Of a stretch of 64,000 nt of DNA, positions 34,749-43,148 are shown piece by piece; positions within the stretch are counted from its first letter, which is position 1, and each line of letters opens with the position of its first letter. The position numbers and the translations under genes were made by a program. The notes beneath the pieces are model-generated. The model had not been told where the DNA came from, ran no database searches, and saw only the letters and a program-made list of their open reading frames with translations. Origin of the DNA: Pseudomonas fluorescens (GTDB lineage Bacteria; Pseudomonadota; Gammaproteobacteria; Pseudomonadales; Pseudomonadaceae); the NCBI RefSeq assembly GCF_000802965.1, contig NZ_JSAK01000029.1:26359-90358 (forward strand), written 5' to 3'.

Positions 34749-36257
34749 TCAGTCGTCTTCATGCAACTTGATCCCACGCTTATGCAGCAGATACGGCACC
34801 AACAACACCAGCAGCGTCAGGGCCAGGAAGAACGCCGAGATGGGCTGGGTGACGAAGATCATCCAGTCGCCCTCGCTGATGGATAACGCATTGCGCAATT
34901 GCTTCTCGGCCATCGGCCCCAACAGCATGCCCACGATCACCGGGGCAACCGGGAAATCGAAACGCCGCATCAACACACCCGCCCAACCGATGCCCAACAT
35001 CAGGAACAAGTCAAAGGACGAATGGCGCATGCCGTACACGCCAATGGTGGCGAACACCAGAATCCCGGCGTTCAAGTAAGGTCGGGGGATTTGCAGGAGC
35101 TTGACCCACAACCCCACCAGCGGCAGGTTCAACACCAGCAGGATGACGTTGCCGATGTACAGCGACGCCACCAGCGTCCAGACCAGATCGGCAGAGGTTT
35201 CGAAGAGCATCGGCCCCGGTTGCAGGTTGTAGTTCTGGAACGCCGCCAACAGAATCGCCGCGGTGGCGGAAGTCGGTATTCCGAGGGTCAGCAGCGGCAC
35301 CAATGACCCGGTGGCGCTGGCGTTGTTGGCCGCTTCCGGCCCGGCCACGCCTTCGATGGCGCCCTCGCCCTTGTTGGCGGAAAACTCCTTCGGGTACTTG
35401 CTGAGTTTGCGTTCGGTCGAATAGGACAGGAACGTCGGAATTTCCGCGCCACCGGCCGGAATCGAGCCGAACGGAAATCCGATCAGCGTACCTCTCAGCC
35501 ACGCGGGCACCGAGCGTTTCCAGTCAGCGCGGGTCATCCACATCGAGGTCATGCGGTGCCGTCCCTCCACTTGCTCCTTTTGATAGAGCAGGCTGTACAG
35601 CGCTTCTCCGACCGCGAATAAGCCGACCGCCACCAGCACCACTTCGATGCCATCCACCAGTTCGGGCACACCCAAGGTGTAGCGGGCGATGCCCGAGGTC
35701 GAATCCAGGCCGATCAAGCCGATCACCAGTCCGATCCCCAGTGAGGCAAAGCCGCGCAGCATCGAGGCGCCGAGCACCGCCGACACGGTGGTGAAGGACA
35801 ACACCAGAATCGCGAAATACTCCGCCGGCCCAAAATTCAGCGCCAGCCTGGCCACCACCGGTGCAAACAGGGTCAGCAATATCGTGGCAATGGTGCCGGC
35901 GACAAACGAGCCTATCGCCGCCGTCGCCAGCGCCGGCCCTGCCCGACCATTGCGCGCCATGAGGTTGCCTTCCAGGGCCGTGACCATGGAAGACGACTCG
36001 CCGGGCGTATTGAGCAAAATCGACGTGGTGGAACCGCCAAACTGCGCGCCGTAATAAATCCCGGCGAACATGATCAGCGCACCGGTGGGATCGACCTTGG
36101 CGGTGATCGGCAGCAGCAACGCCACCGTCAGCGCCGGCCCGATGCCCGGCAAGACACCGATGGCGGTCCCCAGCAGGCAGCCGATAAATCCCCACATCAG
36201 ATTGATCGGCGTCAGCGCCGCGGAAAACCCCATCAACAGGCTGGAGAGAATGTCCAC
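34749..36257 (-). CDS. tctA: Tripartite tricarboxylate transporter large membrane subunit TctA
   Basis: A 502-residue, about 12-helix inner-membrane protein. GVLPGIGPALTVALLLP and GIYYGAQFGGSTTSILLNTPGE are the hallmark TctA segments, with a repeat further on (GIPTSATAAILLAAF). With TctB it forms the secondary transporter that takes substrate from TctC. Last gene of the tctCBA operon. Confidence 0.93.
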   Translation of the reverse strand: MDILSSLLMGFSAALTPINLMWGFIGCLLGTAIGVLPGIGPALTVALLLPITAKVDPTGALIMFAGIYYGAQFGGSTTSILLNTPGESSSMVTALEGNLMARNGRAGPALATAAIGSFVAGTIATILLTLFAPVVARLALNFGPAEYFAILVLSFTTVSAVLGASMLRGFASLGIGLVIGLIGLDSTSGIARYTLGVPELVDGIEVVLVAVGLFAVGEALYSLLYQKEQVEGRHRMTSMWMTRADWKRSVPAWLRGTLIGFPFGSIPAGGAEIPTFLSYSTERKLSKYPKEFSANKGEGAIEGVAGPEAANNASATGSLVPLLTLGIPTSATAAILLAAFQNYNLQPGPMLFETSADLVWTLVASLYIGNVILLVLNLPLVGLWVKLLQIPRPYLNAGILVFATIGVYGMRHSSFDLFLMLGIGWAGVLMRRFDFPVAPVIVGMLLGPMAEKQLRNALSISEGDWMIFVTQPISAFFLALTLLVLLVPYLLHKRGIKLHEDD

Positions 36258-36281
36258 GCGGTCGATCTCCTTGGGCCCGGG

Positions 36282-36770
36282 TCAAATCCAGGCGTTGACC
36301 AGCGGCGGCAGGGAAACCCCCAGCCCGGCGTTGAACAGCCAATAAATCGGTAGGGTCAGGGCAATGCCGATGGCGAGGTCGCGCAACGGGTGACGACTGC
36401 CAAAGCCCCGTGCGGCGCAGACAAACAGCAGCGCACCAGACAATACGAAGCCGATAACGTTGATGAGCACGGCAACACCGACAAGCCCCCCGGTCACCCA
36501 GGCTGCACCGGCCTTGCCGCCGGGAATCGTGCCCTGGACGTCGCCGTTATCCAGTTCACGGAAACCGCCGCTCGCGGCCTGGTAACTGAGCAACACCCCG
36601 ACCACGCCCAGAAACGCCGCGACGACGTAGGGATAGACGTAAGCCGGCAGAATGACGAAGCCCATCTCCGGTGGAAAGCGGTAGGCGCCCACGGCCAGTA
36701 CGACACTGAGAACGATCAGGCCAATGCCGATCGCCAGTTGCGTGGGCACCACTGCACGCGACCCGGCCAT
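36282..36770 (-). CDS. tctB: Tripartite tricarboxylate transporter small membrane subunit TctB
   Basis: A 162-residue protein with four hydrophobic helices, the pattern of TctB (LAIGIGLIVLSVVLAVGAY, VYPYVVAAFLGVVGVLL, final IGIALTLPIYWLFNAGLGV). The ATG at 36770 almost touches the tctC stop at 36772. 24 bases before tctA. Confidence 0.88.
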   Translation of the reverse strand: MAGSRAVVPTQLAIGIGLIVLSVVLAVGAYRFPPEMGFVILPAYVYPYVVAAFLGVVGVLLSYQAASGGFRELDNGDVQGTIPGGKAGAAWVTGGLVGVAVLINVIGFVLSGALLFVCAARGFGSRHPLRDLAIGIALTLPIYWLFNAGLGVSLPPLVNAWI

Positions 36771-36771
36771 C

Positions 36772-37737
36772 TCAAAGCAGCCCGACCTTGACCAGCATCG
36801 CGCGCAACCGCACGTGCTCTTCGTCGACGAATTTGCCGAAGTCATCACCGGTCAGCACGCTCGGCGACCACGCATTGGTTTGAATGTTGTCCTGCCAGAC
36901 TTTGCTGTTGCTGGCGGCCACCACCGCGTCGGTGACTTCCTTACGCTGCTCGGGTGTGAGGCCTGCTGCGCCATACACACCGCGCCAGTTGCCGATGATC
37001 ACGTCGTAGCCGCTTTCTTTAAGCGTCGGCGCATCGATCCCGGGAACACGCTCAGGCGCGCCGATGGCGAGGACGCGGATCTGGCCGTTCTTGATGTACT
37101 GACCGAGCTCGGCATACCCGCCGGTGAGCACTTTGATCTGGCCACCGAGGACCTGGGCCACCACTTCGCCCCCACCGCCCGTGGCGATGTAATTGACCTT
37201 GTTGACCGGGACATCGAGCTTGCCCGCCAGCTCGGCGATGCCGATGTGGTCGATCGAACCCTTGGAGCCACCGCCCCAGGTGATGCTGGACGGTTTCGCC
37301 TTGAAGTCCGTGATCAGCTCATCGAGGGTCTTGTACGGCGACTCCTTGCGCACGGCAATCACGTTGTACTCGGTGAACAGCCGGGCAATCGGCGTCACGT
37401 CTTTCAAGGTGATTTGCGGTTTGTTCTGTTCGATGCCCGCGACCATGATCGCGCCGACCACCAGCAGCGCGTTGGGGTCGCCCTTGGTGCTGTTGGCAAA
37501 CTGTGCCAGCCCCAGCGTTCCGCCGGCGCCGCCCTTGTTCTCGAATGTCGTGGATTTGGCCGCATTGGCTTCGATCAGGGCTTTGCCCAGCACCCGCGCG
37601 GTCTGGTCGTAACCACCGCCAACGGAGCCCGGGGCCATGAATTTGACGGTATCCAGCGCGAACGCGGGGGTGGTGAGAGCGGCAGCGGTGAGACTTATAG
37701 CCAGGTAGCGACTGAAGCGGGTCAGCAGAACGGACAT
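36772..37737 (-). CDS. tctC: Tripartite tricarboxylate transporter substrate-binding protein TctC
   Basis: A 321-residue periplasmic binding protein (Bug family) with a Sec signal to about TPAFALD. Conserved segments are MAPGSVGGGYDQTAR, FENKGGAGGTLG and the ITWGGGSKGSIDH ligand loop. The ATG at 37737 has GGGAG nine bases upstream. Substrate is probably a tri- or dicarboxylate; no TctDE two-component pair is adjacent. Confidence 0.9.
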   Translation of the reverse strand: MSVLLTRFSRYLAISLTAAALTTPAFALDTVKFMAPGSVGGGYDQTARVLGKALIEANAAKSTTFENKGGAGGTLGLAQFANSTKGDPNALLVVGAIMVAGIEQNKPQITLKDVTPIARLFTEYNVIAVRKESPYKTLDELITDFKAKPSSITWGGGSKGSIDHIGIAELAGKLDVPVNKVNYIATGGGGEVVAQVLGGQIKVLTGGYAELGQYIKNGQIRVLAIGAPERVPGIDAPTLKESGYDVIIGNWRGVYGAAGLTPEQRKEVTDAVVAASNSKVWQDNIQTNAWSPSVLTGDDFGKFVDEEHVRLRAMLVKVGLL

Positions 37738-38038
37738 GGGGCGAATCTCCCTTGTTTTTATGGGTGCCATGGGGATGTCGATCAGGGTGTGTGGCCTGCC
37801 CTGACGACCTTTGGCCTGCGGATAAGCTTAGGTCATGGTTTTGGTTGTTGACGGTCTTTCAACCGAAGGTTCGATGTTGCGAACCCTGCGTCACAGACAG
37901 AAACATTCTTTCGGACGGCATGATTCGCCGCTTTGAAGCCGCCGACTATTCTGAAAAACACCTTGGAATAATTGAACGCCGCACCGTAGCGAGCACAGCC
38001 CGACATTTATCGACGTCCTGCAACAGGAGAACCGTGTC
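37738..38038. other. Divergent intergenic region tctC / DUF6152
   Basis: About 300 bases holding the promoters of both operons; an SD (AGGAG) lies at the right end. No palindrome of REP type and no further gene seen. Confidence 0.4.
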
Positions 38039-38389
38039 ATGAAGATCATGCTCAAGGGCATTGGATTGTCATTGTTACTGGTTGCCACTGCGGCCTTCGC
38101 CCATCACGGCTGGAGTGAGTACGACTCCAGCAAACCCTTGCAACTGAGCGGCACCATCGAGCAATCCGGCTACTCCCATCCCCACGGGTTCGTAAACCTG
38201 AAAACCGCAGACAAAACCTGGAACGTGGTACTGGCACCGCCTTCGCGCATGGAGAATCGGGGCCTTTCGCAAGACATGCTGGCGGTGGGCACGCAAGCGA
38301 CCGTGGTCGGCTACCAAAATCGCAACAAGGCCGATGAACTGCGCGCAGAACGCATCACCATTGGCGAAAAAACCATCGAATTGCGCTAA
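38039..38389 (+). CDS. DUF6152 family exported protein
   Basis: A 116-residue protein with a Sec signal (MKIMLKGIGLSLLLVATAAFAHH). The mature part starts with HHGWSEYDSSKPLQLSGTIEQ, then a small beta fold with SHPHGFVNLKT. The N-terminal His-His after the cleavage site could bind metal. AGGAG precedes the ATG. It overlaps the next gene by one base; the pair is a unit. Confidence 0.8.
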   Translation: MKIMLKGIGLSLLLVATAAFAHHGWSEYDSSKPLQLSGTIEQSGYSHPHGFVNLKTADKTWNVVLAPPSRMENRGLSQDMLAVGTQATVVGYQNRNKADELRAERITIGEKTIELR

Positions 38390-38877
38390 TGGAGACCTCG
38401 CAAACCTGGCTGGACTGGATGCATGATTCGCCGCTGGGCGCTGCCATGCGGGGCGATATGTGGCTCTACCCGCTGGTCGAGGTGATGCACATCGTGGGCT
38501 TCAGCGTGCTGGTCGGCGCGGTGGTGATGTTTGATCTGCGGGTGCTAGGGTTGTCGCGGACGATCCAGGTCACGGCCCTGGCCCGCCATCTGCTGAGTTG
38601 GGCCATCGCGGCACTGCTATTGATCGTACCGGCCGGGTTGATGATGTTTTCGGCCCATCCACACGACTTTGCCTCCAATGACATTTTCATCCTCAAGCTA
38701 TGCCTGATCGCCACGGCGGGACTGAACGCCTTGTTGTTCCATGTCGGCGTCTACCGTTCCGTTGGGGCGTGGAATACCGGCGTTGCAGCGCCTGGTGTGG
38801 CTCGAGTTCAGGCGCTGTTTTCCATTGGGTTATGGGTCAGTGTGATTTTTTGCGGGCGGTTGTTGGCCTACACCTGA
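38389..38877 (+). CDS. DUF6644-type membrane protein
   Basis: A 162-residue inner-membrane protein with four helices. MWLYPLVEVMHIVGFSVLVG is the first and carries a conserved His, with further His in SAHPHDF and LFHVGVYR, suggesting heme or metal ligands. Translation is coupled to the preceding DUF6152 gene (TAATG). Function unknown. Confidence 0.75.
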   Translation: METSQTWLDWMHDSPLGAAMRGDMWLYPLVEVMHIVGFSVLVGAVVMFDLRVLGLSRTIQVTALARHLLSWAIAALLLIVPAGLMMFSAHPHDFASNDIFILKLCLIATAGLNALLFHVGVYRSVGAWNTGVAAPGVARVQALFSIGLWVSVIFCGRLLAYT

Positions 38878-38946
38878 GTACACATGCTTTGGGGTTTCAC
38901 CGCTGCGGCGAACCACATGAAAAAGCTCCAGGTTGCGCGCATTCCT

Positions 38947-39036
38947 TGTAGGAGCCGGCTTGCTGGCGATGGCGGCCGTTCGGTGGACATCGCAGCGCCT
39001 GCCCCACCGTCATCGCCAGCAACCCGGCTCCTACAG
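38947..39036. repeat. REPIN (GTAGGAGCCGGCTTGC family)
   Basis: Inverted arms TGTAGGAGCCGGCTTGCTGG and CCAGCAACCCGGCTCCTACA. Lies at the start of a 700-base gap filled by repeats. Confidence 0.85.
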
Positions 39037-39062
39037 GGATGCGTGTTTTCAGAAGGATAGGC

Positions 39063-39120
39063 TTCTGCTCTTGCTCTTGCTCTTGCTCTTGCTCTTGATC
39101 TGGCTTTTGATCTTGATCTG
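39063..39120. repeat. GCTCTT/GATCTT short tandem repeat
   Basis: Five copies of the hexamer GCTCTT in a row (39065-39095 approx.) followed by degenerate copies (GATCTG, GCTTTT, GATCTT). It forms the left side of the structured element that follows. Confidence 0.8.
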
Positions 39121-39335
39121 CCCCGTCGAGAGGCCGAGTGGTGGTTCTGCGCAGTGGGCACCGCGGCAAGGATGCCGCGGTAGCCGCCCCCGGCCATGGA
39201 TGGCCGATGGCGGCGGGCCCACGGAGCAGGACCGGAGCGAGGGCATGCCGAGCCTTGGCGAGGCACCGAACGTCAGGGGCGAAAGCGCTTGGTTACTTGG
39301 CGCTCTTCCAAATAACCCGCCGTAAGGGCGGAACC
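39121..39335. repeat. Structured intergenic repeat element (Pseudomonas type, unclassified)
   Basis: A GC-rich stretch with perfect short palindromes: ACCGCGGC/GCCGCGGT (39160-39181), GGCCAT/ATGGCC (39192-39205), and CCGCC/GGCGG around GTAA (39316-39331). Between them runs the motif GACCGGAGCGAGGGCATGCC followed by GAGCCTTGGCGAGGCACCGA. I recall similar blocks scattered in Pseudomonas genomes, also next to a CTT-rich hexamer run, but cannot name the family. It may be a mobile non-coding element or an RNA. No convincing protein is encoded. Confidence 0.55.
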
Positions 39336-39576
39336 TTAGGTAGCCGTGACCGCAACAATGGATATGTACACCTGAAAGAACATGGTCGGCTGTAAGGCCG
39401 CCATCGCCGGCAGGCCAGCTCTCACAGGAAATGTGTACAACCGATCTGAAGACAGATCATTACAAACATGTCATCAAGTTGTCAGCCTGACCAACACCCT
39501 CGCTCCCTACAGTGAACCCGTCAGTCACCCACTCCGGATGACACGCCTCCCACTGACGAAGACAAGGGTCCCCACC

Positions 39577-40347
39577 ATGAAACCATTGAGCAAACTCTGC
39601 CTGATCGCCGCCAGCCTGTTCATGCTGGGCAGCGGTTCCGCCATGGCCGCCAGCACCGCACCGGTCAAGGCCAACAACGTCGTGCTGGTGCACGGCTCCT
39701 GGGCTGATGGCTCCAGTTGGTCGGACGTAATCGCCCGTTTGCAGGCTGCCGGCTTGCACGTCACTGCGGTGCAGAACCCGCTGACCTCAGTGGCCGATGA
39801 CGTTGCTGCAACCCAACGGGTCCTCGATCAACAGGACGGGCCGACCGTGCTGGTCGGCCATTCCTACGCCGGCACGGTGGTCAGTGAGGCCGGGGTCAAT
39901 CCGAAGGTCAGTTCGCTGGTGTACGTCGCTGCCCGCGCGCCGGATGCCGGGGAAGACTTCGTCGCCCTGTCGGCCAAATACCCGACCATGCCCGTGCGCG
40001 CCGGCACCGAAGAGCACGATGGTTTTATCAGCCTGAAGCAAGACGCCTTCCTCAAATACTTCGCCAGCGACGTGCCCCACGACAAGGCCATGCAGCTGTT
40101 CGCCGTGCAACAGCCGATCGCCAAGACGCTGTTCACCGACCGCACCACCGCTGCGGCCTGGCACACCAAGCCGTCGTGGTACGCGGTGTCCAGCCAGGAT
40201 CAGACCATCAACCCGGACCTGGAACGTTTCCTCGCCAAACGCATGGGCGCGACCACCATCGAACTGCCGTCGAGCCACTTGTCGCTGGTGTCCCATTCCA
40301 AGGAAATCGCCGACCTGATCCTCGCTGCCGCCGGTCGCCAGTCATAA
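39577..40347 (+). CDS. Exported alpha/beta hydrolase
   Basis: A 256-residue protein with a Sec signal (to about SGSAMAAS), then an alpha/beta hydrolase: oxyanion segment LVHGSWADGSSW, nucleophile elbow GHSYAG, and the C-terminal LPSSHLSLVSH with the His. This is the EstE/salicylate-esterase-like branch of small hydrolases. Periplasmic or secreted; substrate unknown. ATG at 39577 chosen for the signal peptide; the frame is open upstream through unrelated sequence. Confidence 0.85.
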   Translation: MKPLSKLCLIAASLFMLGSGSAMAASTAPVKANNVVLVHGSWADGSSWSDVIARLQAAGLHVTAVQNPLTSVADDVAATQRVLDQQDGPTVLVGHSYAGTVVSEAGVNPKVSSLVYVAARAPDAGEDFVALSAKYPTMPVRAGTEEHDGFISLKQDAFLKYFASDVPHDKAMQLFAVQQPIAKTLFTDRTTAAAWHTKPSWYAVSSQDQTINPDLERFLAKRMGATTIELPSSHLSLVSHSKEIADLILAAAGRQS

Positions 40348-40476
40348 CCCCAAACCCGTTTATTACAACTTTGTAATCGACCTGTTGGTGGGCTGTCCGG
40401 ATCGCCTGGTTAACCTGAACTCACTGTCAGGTAACGACTCGGCAGCCACCACACACCCTGAATAGAGAGACTGATC

Positions 40477-40734
40477 ATGAAACTGTACATCCTTGGTTTT
40501 GCCGCCCTCCTCGCCACCGGCTCGGCGTTTGCCGATACCCAAAGCAGCGCCCCGGTGATCCACGACAAGGACGCCGCCTTCGTCCACCTCGACGTGGCCA
40601 AAGTACTGGGCGAAACCGACATTTCGCAACAGTGCGGCATCATCCCCGCTCAACTGAACTACCTCGACCACCAGGGCCGCCAGCATGAACTGGACTACAT
40701 CGTCCAAGGCAGCGGCTGCACCAATGATCATTGA
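40477..40734 (+). CDS. DUF2790 small exported protein
   Basis: An 85-residue protein with a Sec signal (MKLYILGFAALLATGSAFAD) and a mature part of about 65 residues with two Cys (QQCGIIPAQLNYLDHQG, GSGCTNDH) likely forming a disulfide. This matches DUF2790, found in Pseudomonas next to metal-responsive regulators. It lies 113 bases before an OmpR-type regulator and could be its target. Confidence 0.75.
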   Translation: MKLYILGFAALLATGSAFADTQSSAPVIHDKDAAFVHLDVAKVLGETDISQQCGIIPAQLNYLDHQGRQHELDYIVQGSGCTNDH

Positions 40735-40847
40735 TCGCCGCCCCTGCGTACCGGCAAATGAACGGGCTACACTGGCGACACTGCGTGCCGCTGTAGCCCG
40801 CCAGCGCACCACCGAGTTTTGCGGACCCTGAACCAGGCAGAAACCCC

Positions 40848-41519
40848 ATGAACATTCTCGTCGTCGAAGATGAACCCAAGGCCGGTAATTACCTGCTCAA
40901 CGGCTTGCAGGAACTCGGTTATTCCGTGAGCCTGGCGCGCGATGGTGTCGATGGTCTGCACCTGGCCCTGGAACACGATTTCGACGTGATCGTGCTGGAC
41001 GTGATGATGCCGAAGATGGACGGCTGGGAAGTCCTGCGCCGCTTGCGCAAGGAGGCCGACACGCCGGTGCTGTTCCTCACCGCCCGCGATGACATTGCCG
41101 ACCGCATCAAAGGCCTCGAACTGGGCGCCGATGATTACCTGATCAAACCCTTTTCCTTCGCCGAACTGGTCGCGCGCCTGCGCACCCTGACCCGCCGTGG
41201 CCCCACGCGCGAAGAAGAACAGCTGCAAATCGACGACCTGCAAATCGACGTGCTTAAACGCCGCGTCACCCGCGCCGGCGTGCGCATCACCCTGACCAAC
41301 AAGGAATTCGCTTTGCTGCACCTGTTCGCCACGCACCAGGGCGAGGTGCTGTCGCGTTCGATGATCGCCTCGCGGGTCTGGGACATGAATTTCGACAGCG
41401 ACACCAACGTGGTGGATGTCGCAGTCCGTCGGCTGCGAATGAAGATCGACGATCCGTTCCCACTCAAGTTGATCCACAGCGTGCGCGGTATCGGCTACCG
41501 CTTCGATACCCAACCATGA
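40848..41519 (+). CDS. OmpR-family response regulator (heavy-metal CopR/CusR-like)
   Basis: A 223-residue regulator: receiver with the acidic pocket EDE, phospho-acceptor Asp51 in VLDVMMP, Thr in LTARDD and Lys in IKPFSF; then a winged helix (LTNKEFALLHLFATHQG, DTNVVDVAVRRLRMKID, HSVRGIGYRF). It resembles copper/heavy-metal regulators. Its end overlaps the kinase start by four bases. Confidence 0.9.
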   Translation: MNILVVEDEPKAGNYLLNGLQELGYSVSLARDGVDGLHLALEHDFDVIVLDVMMPKMDGWEVLRRLRKEADTPVLFLTARDDIADRIKGLELGADDYLIKPFSFAELVARLRTLTRRGPTREEEQLQIDDLQIDVLKRRVTRAGVRITLTNKEFALLHLFATHQGEVLSRSMIASRVWDMNFDSDTNVVDVAVRRLRMKIDDPFPLKLIHSVRGIGYRFDTQP

Positions 41520-42928
41520 GCGCACTGTCCCGTCTTCGCCATTCCCTGACGCTGCGTCTGGCGTTGGTGTTCGCTTTTTTGGCGTTTGTCTCGCTGACGT
41601 TGCTCGGCGTGGCGCTGTACCGCGACCTGGAGCGCGAATTGATCCGCCGCGACGACGCCGCGCTGGTGACCCGCATCGATCAATTGCGCACCTTCCTCAA
41701 CGACAGCAACACTCTGGAACTGATCCGCACCAAACCGGCGCTGTTCCAGAACATGCTCGGCAACCGCGAAGCCCTGTTGACCATCGGCGCCCCCGGGCAA
41801 CCGCCCTTGCTGGAGGTCAACCCGGGCAAACTGCACACCCCCGCATTAGCCCCCATGCCCATCGATCATCCGTTGACCCTGAGCGACGTGCAGCACTTGC
41901 CCAATGTCGACGGTGTGCCTTTTTCGGCGGTGGCGGCGACCATCGATACCGGCGACCAGGGCAGCCTGCAAGTGCTCACCGGGCGCCTGATGACCGAGCG
42001 CACCGCCGTGCTCGCCAGTTACCGCTTCAATGTCTACCTGTTCGCCAGCGTGGCAGCGATTCTGTTGGCGTTTTCCGGCTATGTCCTGGTTGATCGCGGC
42101 CTGCTGCCGGTGCGGCACCTGGCGCGGCATGCCCAAGGCATTGGCGTCGGCAACCTCAACGAACGCCTCGACAGCCAGGGCTCGCCGCTGGAGTTGCTGC
42201 CGATGATCGAGGCCTTCAACGCCATGCTCGACCGCTTGGGCAAGGGCTTCGTGCAATTGGGCCAGGTGTCGACCGACATGGCCCATGAACTGCGCACGCC
42301 GATCAACAACCTGCTCGGTGAAACACAGGTCGCGTTGCAACAGAATCGCAGCATCGAAGCCTATCAACAGTTACTCGCCTCCAACGTCGAGGAACTCGAA
42401 CGCCTGGCCCGGATGCTCGACAACATGCTGTTTCTGGCCCGCACCGACCCTGCCAGTGCCCTGCGCCAACGTCAGGAGTTGCTTGCCGCCGAAGAAATGG
42501 AACGCATGGCCGACTATTTCGAAGGGCTCGCGGCCGATGTCGGTATCAGCATCAATGCCGAGGGCAGCGGACTGATCTGGGCCGAACCGATGCTGCTGCG
42601 CCGCGCCATGGCCAACCTGTGTTCCAACGCGATCAAGTACGGCGCGCCCGACTCCGAGCTGTACATCCGCGCCACGCCGGTGGCCGACGGCATACGCTTG
42701 CAGGTGCGCAACCACGGCCAGACCATCCCCGCCGAACACCTGCCCAGGCTGTTCGAGCGCTTCTACCGGGTCGACGAATCCCGCGAACGCTCGGCGCAAT
42801 CCAATGGTTTGGGCCTGTCGATCGTGGCGACGATCATGCAGCTACACAACGGTGCCTACAGTGTCAGCAGTGCCGACGGAAATACCTGCTTTGAGTTGTT
42901 TTTCCCGGCGCGTAGACCGGGTGAATGA
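41516..42928 (+). CDS. Heavy-metal-type sensor histidine kinase
   Basis: A 470-residue kinase of the CopS/CusS class: a first helix near residues 15-35, a periplasmic domain of about 130 residues, a second helix (FASVAAILLAFSGYVLV), HAMP, phospho-acceptor His257 in HELRTP, and ATPase boxes NLCSNAIKYG, FERFYRVDESRE and GLGLSI. Autophosphorylates and passes phosphate to the regulator next door. The ligand is probably a metal ion but not proven by sequence. Confidence 0.9.
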   Translation: MSALSRLRHSLTLRLALVFAFLAFVSLTLLGVALYRDLERELIRRDDAALVTRIDQLRTFLNDSNTLELIRTKPALFQNMLGNREALLTIGAPGQPPLLEVNPGKLHTPALAPMPIDHPLTLSDVQHLPNVDGVPFSAVAATIDTGDQGSLQVLTGRLMTERTAVLASYRFNVYLFASVAAILLAFSGYVLVDRGLLPVRHLARHAQGIGVGNLNERLDSQGSPLELLPMIEAFNAMLDRLGKGFVQLGQVSTDMAHELRTPINNLLGETQVALQQNRSIEAYQQLLASNVEELERLARMLDNMLFLARTDPASALRQRQELLAAEEMERMADYFEGLAADVGISINAEGSGLIWAEPMLLRRAMANLCSNAIKYGAPDSELYIRATPVADGIRLQVRNHGQTIPAEHLPRLFERFYRVDESRERSAQSNGLGLSIVATIMQLHNGAYSVSSADGNTCFELFFPARRPGE

Positions 42929-42953
42929 CGCCCATGAAAGAGCGATGAGCACC

Positions 42954-43046
42954 TGTGGCGAGGGAGCTTGCTCCCGCTGGACTGCGCAGCAGGCCTTCTT
43001 TTAGGGCCGCTGCGCGCCCCAGCGGGAGCAAGCTCCCTCGCCACAG
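42954..43046. repeat. REPIN (GGCGAGGGAGCTTGCTCCC family)
   Basis: Inverted arms TGTGGCGAGGGAGCTTGCTC and GAGCAAGCTCCCTCGCCACA around a centre with CGCAGCAGGCC. Separates the kinase from the MscS-like gene. Confidence 0.85.
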
Positions 43047-43148
43047 ATTCGGTCCTTACCCGAATGCATCCAACCAAAAATCCCTCGACAGTGCCAGTCA
43101 TGACCTAACCTCATAGGCTGGGTGACTAACAACCAGTCGAGCACGCCT

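Noticed and set aside
36724..37851. Long frame antisense to tctC and the end of tctB
   Set aside because: tctC on the other strand is clearly real; the frame has no recognisable motif.
39063..39120. CRISPR-like array
   Set aside because: The repeats are hexamers without spacers; it is a simple tandem repeat.
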